NCBI RefSeq assembly: GCF_905163445.1
Contig: NC_053202.1
Span: 2,976,001-3,040,000 of the forward strand
Origin: Pararge aegeria
Lineage: Eukaryota; Arthropoda; Insecta; Lepidoptera; Nymphalidae
DNA: 64,000 nt
Direction of reading: 5' to 3'
Each line of letters opens with the position of its first letter. Position 1 is the stretch's first letter. The notes beneath the pieces are model-generated. The model did no database searches. It was given only the letters and a program-made list of their open reading frames with translations, and had not been told where the DNA came from. Made by a program: the position numbers and the translations under genes. This document shows, piece by piece, positions 56,406 to 64,000 of the stretch.

Positions 56406-56462
56406 CTATAACAAGAGATAAGGATTTTTATAAAGTGAGTTTGTGGAGGGTCTCCTGCACGA

Positions 56463-56714
56463 CTAGCGTGGGCAGGAGACAATTATCTCCCCGGGGAAAG
56501 GATATAAATCTTCTCCCACAGCTTTATCAACTCTCAGAGCACTGGCGCACAAGTGGAAATAATATCCAAACAATATATGTGTATTAAAAAATGGGGGTAA
56601 ACTTCTCTTATTCCATGTTCCAGTGATTTAGCAGGTGGGCACTTTAATTATATCCCTTTTCAGGGGATATAATCAGGGGATATAATTTTTATCTCCCGCC
56701 GGTGCTAGGCCCTG
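56463..56714 (+). mobile_element. MITE-1, uninterrupted copy
   Basis: ctagcgtgggcaggagacaa to tttttatctcccgccggtgc. Confidence 0.7.
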
Positions 56715-57247
56715 CGTGAGCAAGCAGGGCTGAAAAGTGTCTGTCACAGATTGAAGAAAGTTTTGACTTTGACCGCCACTTTATGACATTGGCGTCTGAC
56801 TTTTTGCACAACTTTTATAATGTAGACAGTGCCGCAGGATGCTAAATTGCTTTTTTATCTTATTTCTAAATGATTTAAACGATTTCTCGCAAAAAATTAT
56901 AACCCCCTTCTCATTGTGGGAGGGCACCCGTGCCTTGTATTGGGACGGAAATGGGTTGATATGATGAAGACTCTATTGTATAGTGGTGCTCCCCCAACTT
57001 GTATAGTTTTACGGCCGTACTTAGGTTCTAATCTTGGGTAATCTTAATTTATGCCTATTTCGTTTATTTAGATATGATTTAGTCATAAAAATAGTTTCAG
57101 GAAACGAAAGAATTCTAAGGAAATGTTGACTTATAGTACACAATTTACATATCTTTGTGCAATGTTGTCTTGTAATCTTAGAATGGAAGGTCAGGTAACA
57201 CGTTTCTTAAAATAATTTGACGAATGAATAACTATTTTTTTTAATTA

Positions 57248-57478
57248 GACGGCCGATTGGCGCCGTGGGCAGCGACCCTGCTTTCTTATATCGATTCCTA
57301 CAGCTGGAGAATGTTTGTGTGATGAACATAAATGTTTTTTTAGTGTCTGGGTGTTTATATGGATATTATAAGTATTTATGTATATTATTCATAAAAATGT
57401 TCATCAGTCATCTTAGTTCCCATAACACAAGATGTGGCGATGTGTAAATTATCGTAGTATTTTTATTTATTTATATAA
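57248..57478 (+). repeat. SINE family A
   Basis: agacggccgattggcgccgt start; shortened B box and tail. Confidence 0.78.
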
Positions 57479-57579
57479 TCAGCTCATTTGGACAATATCA
57501 TACAAACGCACACTAATATACCAACCTACTTTATACTAATATGCTTGTGTTAATGTAAAAAATATCTTTCGTCTGTTTA

Positions 57580-58230
57580 TATCTTCTATGTTATTGTCCC
57601 TTTTTATGATTGTTTGGTTATTGTTTAGTCGCGAGGATTCAGTGACGACAAAGATAATGGGACGGACTGAAAACCAGTGCTGCGCTTTTTAGTATGCAAC
57701 TATCCTTTGCCACACATTTTTTTTTTTACTTTAACAAATTTATGACACAAACTAGCTGTTGCCAGCGACTTCGTCTGCGTTTGATTTTGTTTTTTGATGT
57801 GGCATTAAATTTAGCTGTAGTTCTAAAAAAAATTAAAGTATTCAGTATCGCTAAACCTTAAATGAGGGGTTTGCTACTGTCAGCTGAGAAGTTCTGTCCT
57901 CTATCACCAACCACAGTTAAAAAATAATTAAATCGGTTATAATTTGTCGGAGTTATGGTGTAAAATCGTCAAACACTTTCATCCCCTCTCCCAAAGGAAC
58001 CGAGCTTAATGTCGGGATATAAAGTATCCTACATTACTTCTAACACTTCCAAGAATATCTGTACAAAGTTTCATGAGGCCATAGAAGTTTCGGTTAAGTA
58101 TTTTTTGCGTGAAAGGGTAACAAACAAACTTACATTGACACTTATAATATTAGTAGGGATAGGGATAGGGATGTAACATTTTAAACAAATGTGTGACAAT
58201 AAAGACGATTTTTCTTTCTTTCTTTTATAT
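57580..58230. repeat. Nested interspersed repeats
   Basis: Outer ttgtttagtcgcgaggattc family interrupted at atttatgacacaa by a reverse cgcgggcaac-family copy (57,752-58,175). Confidence 0.65.
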
Positions 58231-58499
58231 CTTTTCTACTATTGAAATAATTTTTGAGCAATTTTGAATATTGGACAGAAGCAGGCGTTACTTTGCGGAA
58301 TTCCATGATATACAATGAACATAAAGCTTAAAATGCTATCATCAATAGCTCGTAATAGTCCACTGCTGGACTAAATGGGTTTGTAGAAGGTAGTAGTTGC
58401 ACTGAGGAAGTTGCTGCCCATACTCTGTTAAATGCCCTTAATCGCGTCGTACGACACCAGCGGGATGAGGCGTTAGTGACAACGACAAGTAATTCAGTC

Positions 58500-58810
58500 A
58501 GTTTATATAAAACGTAAGCTTATAGAAAAATCCTATTATAATTAAGGATTAAATGTATGATAAAAAAGCTTGGGTATGAATTGCTCTAAATTCACAGCTC
58601 AACATTAACTAGACTGCGAGATGGTGATAACAAAAAACCTGGCTAAGTTTTTTGTCGGCTCCACTTAGACCAGGGCGCGTTTGGAACCCTCCTAGCTTTA
58701 GTTTTAAGTTAACGAATGCAGTTATCACCATCACTAACATTAGTGTGACATGTTAAATGTATGAACGCTTCATAAGTGCCTGTGATAAGGTATACATGAA
58801 TAAAACATAT
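58500..58810 (+). mobile_element. LINE 3' end (family J2)
   Basis: aacgtaagcttatagaaaaa to tgcctgtgataaggtatac. Confidence 0.7.
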
Positions 58811-58993
58811 TGACAGCCTTATTTAAAGTTGTAAAATCCTCCTCAATCTGATGAAACATCTGACGCAAGTTTCTCTCAAACTCAGACTTCTCCGGAACAT
58901 CATTAGGCAATGTTATTTACAATGCATAATTGAATTCGAAATTTAAATAAATAGAAGGTCAAGAAACACTTTTTTTGTTAATTATCAGCCTAT

Positions 58994-59425
58994 TGCACTC
59001 CTCATAAGCGAAGCTTTGAGGTGGGTATTACTGTCAGTTTACGCACACCGAGTTATTCTCCAACTTAAAATGTCACTTTTTTTTATTGCTTTTATAAGTG
59101 AACATAAATAGACAAATGTTGAGAAAAAACACAATTTTTAACGCTCATGATATTTTAAAATCTCTTTTTATTATTTAAACTGATTAAAAAATTGCTTAAA
59201 AAAGTTCTGTCTTGGACGTCCGTGTGTCTGTATGTGCGGATCCCGTATCTTGTGGTCACGATAACGAGCGAAATACTTCACTTATCGAGTTTGTTTTTTT
59301 TTATAGGCTTCAGTATTTCGAGGAATAGAAGCCTAATACTTTTCACGGTATAATTAGATGTAGTTTAATTATTATTTAAAAATAATCTCAATTTTATTGT
59401 AATGAATGAGATTATAAGGCGTGCA
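58994..59425. mobile_element. MITE-2 copy 3
   Basis: tgcactcctcataagcgaag to gagattataaggcgtgcac; between gene A exon 2 and the DIRS element. Confidence 0.68.
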
Positions 59426-59785
59426 CTTTTGGATTTTCCAGCTATAGTTACTCTGAGACTAATTTTTCAAACTTTTTTAAAAGTACCCACACACAAATAT
59501 ACCATATAAACGTGCCTTACCGATCGACAATAGGAATATGACATCATGTGAGACCAGCGCTTTAGTCTTCCTTGACAGCATATCGTAGTACTCGACAAAC
59601 TAGGTATTTTCAAGTAGGTTAAGTGGTAGCGAAACTTAACCTTACGCTAGTAAACAAATGCATGCACAGGTAGATACTTAGAAACAAATCCACATCGTGC
59701 TAGGAAAAGTTGTTCACTTGTCTGAACCTTTTCTCAGGCCTTTTCTTCATCTATGCGAACTTTGTTGTTAGCTTGGTCACAGTAA
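59426..59785. other. Spacer before the DIRS element; gene A exon 1 not found
   Basis: One donor-like gtaagg (minus strand, near 59,518) follows short ATG-led frames, but none leaves the two-base phase that exon 2 needs. Confidence 0.45.
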
Positions 59786-59848
59786 ATAGTACAAGTTTTA
59801 CAAAACAATAAAACTTGTATTATTTGAGCAGAGATGTTGCACAGCATC
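59786..59848 (+). repeat. DIRS terminal inverted repeat, outer arm
   Basis: 63 bases matching the reverse complement of 60019-60081 with one mismatch. Contains its own small palindrome (acaagtttta / taaaacttgt). Marks the 3' end of the element; preceding sequence at 59,440-59,780 shows no DIRS motif. Confidence 0.8.
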
Positions 59849-60018
59849 TGTGAGAGTGCGTTCGTACTTCCCTTTTTGCTTTTACACCAATCAGAGTCAA
59901 CTTTAACGTTTCAACCAATCAGGGCCTAGTTTGTCTTTGTTTATGTCACGTGATCACCGAGATGGTGGCGCTCGGCGCGCTTTCGTCATAGGAGTCTCTC
60001 ACCAGGAGGCCTTATTGG
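59849..60018. promoter_or_regulatory. Promoter-like motifs in DIRS terminal region
   Basis: Two copies of accaatcag (59887-59933 area) and a palindromic CACGTG within gtcacgtgatc at about 59946-59956. CCAAT plus an E-box in a terminal repeat suggests promoter activity reading rightward, but no start site can be shown. Confidence 0.3.
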
Positions 60019-60081
60019 GATGCTGTGCATCATCTCTGCTCAAATAATACAAGTTTTATTGTTTTGTAAAACTTGTACTAT
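60019..60081 (-). repeat. DIRS inverted repeat, inner arm
   Basis: Inverted partner of 59786-59848. A further direct echo of the flank (gatgcacagcatctgtgag) follows at about 60097-60115 and also at 59836-59854, as expected where a terminal repeat sits next to the internal complementary region of DIRS elements. Confidence 0.75.
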
Positions 60082-60360
60082 TATTCGGCATGTGATGATG
60101 CACAGCATCTGTGAGAGACCTGTCTATTAACTCCTGGTGATCACAAAACGACGCTATGTGAAGAGAATATAGAAACTATTAAATTAATTAATAACTGCAA
60201 AACAATAGCCAAATAGAAAAATTGTAAACTTATAATAGACTCCTCTAATAATTACAAAAATCACATAATCAAACAATTAGTAAAGCTGCCAAATAGTGAC
60301 TAATGTAATAATTATTAAATCATACAGGCTCGAAATTTGTTACTAGATTATCTATTATTA

Positions 60361-61290
60361 CTAGATAGTCTGGCTTATATTTGACCGGCCAACAATTGCT
60401 TTACAATAAAATTTCGCAAAGGTATTCTCTCTGCGCCAATTGCCACGAGAGAGAATGTCTTCAATAGGTAGGTTTTCATACCAATTCAAAGATGCTACAG
60501 CTGAGCGTACACTTCCGGGCGATGCCTGTATGTTGGCATCTTTTAGCACGGATCTTACCCAATTACCAATGACAGTTCTAGATGCTACACGAGTTTCACC
60601 TTTTACTGTAATAAACAAAGAATCGTGTTTTTGGCTTACCCGTCTGTGTTTGCTCAACTCCAACACTTTTTTTGGTCCAATAAACGGGACATACATTTAT
60701 GTTAGGATGTTTTAACAGTCTCCAACCTGATTGCCTATATGTTGCAGTGTCGGTTTTTGATCCAAACTCGGGATAAAATATGATTTGGTCACCGCTGTCT
60801 ATGTAATGACCTGTTGAAACTTTTAAAAGCGTGAGATCATGAACGCGTCTGCCAGATGCAAGTAATAAGATACAGGCCAGTCTACGTGACGCTTCAAAGA
60901 AAGTTATTTTATTTGGAAGATTATTTTGCAACCAGGCAATCAGGTCGCTAGGGTCCCAAATCGGAGATTTCTCTGCCCTTGGACTTTGAAGAGAGATTGC
61001 CTTTAGCATATGTTTAACCAAGAAATGTGAACTTAAGTTTTCATTGTTCTTGGTTTGACCAAAAGTTGTCACGACCGATTTATGCAATAAGATAGTGGGA
61101 TAGGCTAATCTTTCTTCAAGGAACAGGAAGGCTAGAAATATTTTGACAGTGTACTCCCATCAGGTGACTTATAGTCAAAACTATTTACTCTGCACCAATT
61201 GACCCAGCGTACCCAGGCTGGTTTGTAGGTTTTTAAGGTTGATTTTCTCCAACTTAGTTTTAACAAGTCCTTTTCAGATTGTGACCAGTG
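60361..61290 (-). pseudogene. DIRS tyrosine recombinase, two 1-nt frame breaks
   Basis: Would integrate the circular cDNA. N-terminal part in one frame (SEKDLLKLSWRKSTLKTYK to STLSKYF, stop 61132-61134), middle in a second (LAFLFLEERLAYPTILLHK to CPVYWTKK), C-terminal in a third (VLELSKHRRVSQKHDS to SNISQTI). Breaks sit in a run of three T (61136-61138) and seven T (60667-60673) on the plus strand. Core residues: Arg in LLLASGRRVHDLTLL, Arg in GSVRSAVASLNW, Trp in SRGNW, Tyr nucleophile in AKFYCK (codon 60406-60408). The position usually His in box II (HxxR) is Gly here (codon 60514-60516). Confidence 0.82.
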
Positions 61291-63208
61291 CTCGGTTTCG
61301 TGGCTCCAGCCCCAATTTTCCATACAAAAAGCTGCATTTCTTGTACACGTGGTGGACCGGTGATCCGATCTATTAAGACATGTTCCAGATCTGGTATTCT
61401 CAGTGGTCTGCGCAACGCTCGCCTGCGAAGGTCTGGAAGCCAAAACGCTCTGTTCCACATCGGAGCCACTACAAGGAATGTTCCTTGTGCTGAGTTCAGA
61501 TGATGAAGTACCCGGGGTATCAAGCTCGGTGGCGGAAACACCCAAGCCAACTGATAATTCCATGTCCGACTGAAGGCGTTGCAAAATGTTGCTGATGAGT
61601 CTAGGTGATCCTTGCTGACATAATTCTCTACAACTTTCGTTTGTTTGGTGGCAAACAGATCGATTTGTGGCGTTCCGAACGTCTTGAATATTTTCCTCAG
61701 TGCTGGTTTTTTCAAGTGCCACTCCGATGCCTTTTTTCCCCGAGATAATCCGTCGGCGATATCGTTGAATCTGCCTGGCAGGTATTCGGCAGTGATCGAT
61801 ATGTTCCATCGGTCCAAGATCCCCATCAACTGGTAAGTTAGATTGAGAAGGGTTACCGACCTCGTTCCCCCCTCTTTCCTGATGTAAGACACTACCGTCC
61901 GATTGTCCGTTTGGAAAACAAGATGTTGGTTTTGAAGTCGATCCTTGTAATGACTCACTGCCGCTATTATGGCAAACATCTCCTTGCGGTTGCAATGCCA
62001 GTTTAGTTGTTCCGGCCGCCATTTGCCTGACGTCGTGAAATCGTCCATCTGCGCACCCCAACCGAAATCGGCCGCATCCGTGGTCAGGAAGTGAGACATT
62101 AGCTCCGGATGTAAGGTGTTCTTCACTTGAGGACCTTCTAGTATGTTGAACCACCATTGGAGATCCGCAACAACGGGTGGAGATATACTCACTGGTTGCA
62201 AAGGCGGAAGGAGGCTCAATGTACGTGCATGTAGTTGTAGTTGGCGACAGTGTAACCGCCCCCTGGGAATAACAAAATTGGCGAAGTTCATCATGCCTAA
62301 AATAATTTGTGTGCTTTTTAGGGATAATTTCCTCTTGGTCAGGGCATGGTTCACACCGGTCTTGATAGATTGGACCTTTCTTGAAGGTAAGCTCTTGAAA
62401 TTGAGACCTGTGTTCCACATTATTCCCAAGTACTCTATCTCTTATGTGGGCTGTAAAACTGACTTTGTGTAGTTTATGGTCCATCCTAATGTTTCCAGCA
62501 CCCTGATGGCTATCCTGGTTTGATCCTGAAGCTGACTCACCGATTGGTTGGCAAGAAGAAAATCGTCTAAGTATACGATTGCCCTTAATCCTCTGTTCCT
62601 TAGGATTTGCACGACCCAGTTGGTCAGAGTGGTCTCAAGTTTTTTGAAGCGCATGACAGGCCGAAGGGTAAACTTGTCATTTGTAGGACTTGTCCTTTGT
62701 AAAATAGTCGAAGGAACCGCCGATGACACTCCCTGATGCTTAGGTGGAAATACGCTGATGAGAGATCCAGTTTCACCATCCAGTCGTTTTTCTGAAGGAA
62801 ATGAGGTACTTGATGGTGAGAAATCAGCCTGAACGGCTTGGGCACTATGTGTTCGTTGAGACGCTTCAGGTTGAAAATAGGTCTGTCCGATCCATCGCTC
62901 TTCTTGGTCAGAAACATTGTGGAAAAGAAGCTGCACCCCAACTTGTTCTGATCTGGGATCTCTAGAACACCCTGTTTCAATAGTATTTCTATTTGGTCTG
63001 TCATCTGCGGTGATTCCTGGGTTTCGAAGCGACGCAGGATCCGGGGGCACGATTGGACTAGGGTAGGTTTGGAGGTAAATGGCAGCCGCATTCCCATAAT
63101 CATATTGAGAAGGGCCTTCGGAGCCCGAAGCAACTGCCACTGCCTCCGATACGCTCGGAGGCAGCCCCCGTAAAACTCGGGCTGAGATGGCCGCGAGTCA
63201 TTTGTCAA
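61260..63208 (-). pseudogene. DIRS reverse transcriptase / RNase H, one frameshift and one stop
   Basis: First frame 63208-62624: FSTMFLTKKSDGSDRPIFNL, VKLDLSSAYFHL (RT motif A), SLPFGLSCA. The match then continues one base back (minus-1 frame) with TNWVVQILRNRG and IVYLDDFLLANQS (YLDD active site, usual for DIRS) to TAA at 62442-62444, and onward in that frame with IEYLGIMWNTG. RNase H motifs follow (LTTDAADFGWGAQMD, NRKEMFAIIAAVSHY, FQTDNRTVVSYIRKEGG, YLPGRFNDIADGLSRG). Then comes the domain starting PQIDLFATKQTK and PPPSLIPRVL, called methyltransferase-like in DIRS elements. Begins 30 bases after the gag stop; its end overlaps the recombinase frame, also typical of DIRS. Confidence 0.85.
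62639..62645 (-). other. A_AAA_AAC slippery heptamer at the RT frame break
   Basis: In the zero frame the codons are TCA AAA AAC. A minus-1 slip here leads exactly into the frame carrying TNWVVQ and YLDDF. Heptamer form matches known eukaryotic minus-1 frameshift sites, but its place inside the RT core makes simple loss of one A more likely. Confidence 0.4.
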
Positions 63209-63237
63209 ACCTTCTCTTGCTGGGTTGGTTGTCCTTT

Positions 63238-64000
63238 TTAAAGGACTTTTTTTGTCTTATACGAGTCTTGTTTAGAGGCACTGGTTGTATTACCGTTGAA
63301 TTTGCCGCCTCTTCCTTTTGTGTTGTGGTCTTTAGCACGAAAGGACTGGCTAGGGGTGAAAGCGTCACGCGCTCCGCTCGACTTGGGGTTTGGCTTTTGA
63401 TTTTTCTTACCGTCCCTATCAAATGCAAACCAAGGTCGGACCCATTTGTCCATGCCCCCCGTGTGTTGCACATACAAACGCAACTGATCTTCATCGAAAA
63501 GACATTTGCAACTCGGAGGTATCTTACGGAGACCCTCTCGCAAGTTTTTATTAGGCAACTCGTTCAAGATACGGTCACGACGTGTTTCAACATATTCAGC
63601 CCTTTTGCCGCACACTATCTGCATAATTTCCTCACTATTTTTATGGAATTTCGAAGAAGGTTGAAAAAGATTAGATATTTTATCGAAAATATTTGCCGCT
63701 GTTAGCGACGTATCGGGCGCAGCGGCCCAGTCAACAAATTGCTGCAGATTTTGTTTTAATAGCTCCCGTTGCGCCAACAAAGCATTGCAAACGGCTGCCA
63801 TGGCCCGTTCAGATCCAGCGATGTAGTCCTTGCCCTTTATAAACTGCCTAAGCTCATCGTTGACCTCAAGCTCAACAAAACCGGGCGAGGCGTTGTGAAG
63901 TTTCAAGGCGTCCACGTATCGAATATCTTTCCATGCTGGATCACAAAATGTCTGTAGATCTGCGAGCCGTTTCAAGCGCTCAGAGTCGGCGCGGGGTACT
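63238..64000 (-). CDS. DIRS element gag-like protein (5' end outside window)
   Basis: Open from the window edge (VPRADSERLKRLADLQTF) to a stop at 63238. Residues include KLHNASPGFVELEVND, ERAMAAVCNALLAQRELL and a basic, Gly/Lys/Asn-rich C-terminal stretch suited to nucleic-acid binding (KDHNTKGRGGKFNGN). No zinc knuckle seen. Role as coat protein is inferred from position ahead of RT; the sequence itself carries no clear catalytic motif. Confidence 0.75.
   Translation of the reverse strand, partial: VPRADSERLKRLADLQTFCDPAWKDIRYVDALKLHNASPGFVELEVNDELRQFIKGKDYIAGSERAMAAVCNALLAQRELLKQNLQQFVDWAAAPDTSLTAANIFDKISNLFQPSSKFHKNSEEIMQIVCGKRAEYVETRRDRILNELPNKNLREGLRKIPPSCKCLFDEDQLRLYVQHTGGMDKWVRPWFAFDRDGKKNQKPNPKSSGARDAFTPSQSFRAKDHNTKGRGGKFNGNTTSASKQDSYKTKKVL

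Larger units (their letters stand above)
59786..64000 (-). mobile_element. DIRS-type tyrosine-recombinase retrotransposon (truncated by window edge)
   Basis: Minus-strand order gag (from beyond 64,000 to 63,238), RT/RNase H (63,208-61,260), tyrosine recombinase (about 61,290-60,361), then a non-coding end with a 63-bp inverted repeat pair. This gene order with a Tyr recombinase and inverted rather than long direct terminal repeats is characteristic of DIRS elements. The 5' half of gag and the other terminal repeat lie outside the window. Three frame breaks and one stop codon suggest the copy is not autonomous as sequenced. Confidence 0.9.

Noticed and set aside
56405..56482. Met-led extension of gene A exon 2 (MSPAHASRAG)
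   Set aside because: Runs through a splice acceptor into MITE-1 sequence; exon length of 116 matches gene B without it.
59515..59605. Possible first exon of GH1 gene A (ATG-led frames before a gtaagg donor)
   Set aside because: The frames leave zero or one base at the donor, but exon 2 (same phase as in B and C) needs two.
60440..60715. Plus-strand frames across the DIRS coding region
   Set aside because: Shadows of the minus-strand recombinase, RT and gag frames.

Overview
The window looks like a butterfly or moth (Lepidoptera) nuclear genome. It is AT-rich and has spliced genes with GT-AG introns. It is crowded with tRNA-headed SINEs (the commonest resembles the Metulj SINEs known from nymphalid butterflies), truncated LINE 3' ends and small DNA-transposon derivatives. 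Species cannot be fixed from the sequence alone; the order is an inference from the repeat families and the gene type. No functional tRNA or rRNA gene, operon or CRISPR array was seen.

Region by region: 1-19,500 is gene-poor repeat territory, with one near full-length LINE carrying an intact 1058-residue ORF (10,463-13,639, + strand). From 19,592 to 56,405 three glycoside hydrolase family 1 (GH1, beta-glucosidase / myrosinase-like) genes stand head to tail on the minus strand. I call them A (48,253-56,405, first micro-exon not found), B (32,084-40,798, complete) and C (19,592-28,197, first exon not found). From 59,786 to the right edge lies a DIRS-type tyrosine-recombinase retrotransposon on the minus strand (gag, RT/RNase H, recombinase, inverted repeats), cut off by the window edge.

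Exons were assembled by hand from GT/AG sites, reading phase and alignment of the paralogues. Gene B gives a clean 506-residue secreted enzyme: a 23-nt first exon with a signal-peptide start, a TATA box, both catalytic glutamates and a poly(A) signal. Gene A matches B almost exon for exon (116, 671, 306, 248/245 and 160 nt). Gene C is the divergent member. It is split by three extra introns, has the general acid/base Glu replaced by Gln (TINQP, as in plant myrosinases) while keeping the nucleophile Glu, has a longer C terminus, and has one apparent 1-nt frame break.

The genes probably act independently as secreted or gut glycosidases; their arrangement is that of a tandem gene family. The introns and spacers hold nested mobile elements, several right against splice donors, and several long perfect hairpins. 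Four frame breaks (one in gene C, three in the DIRS element) all sit in A/T runs, so both real decay and assembly error must be considered.
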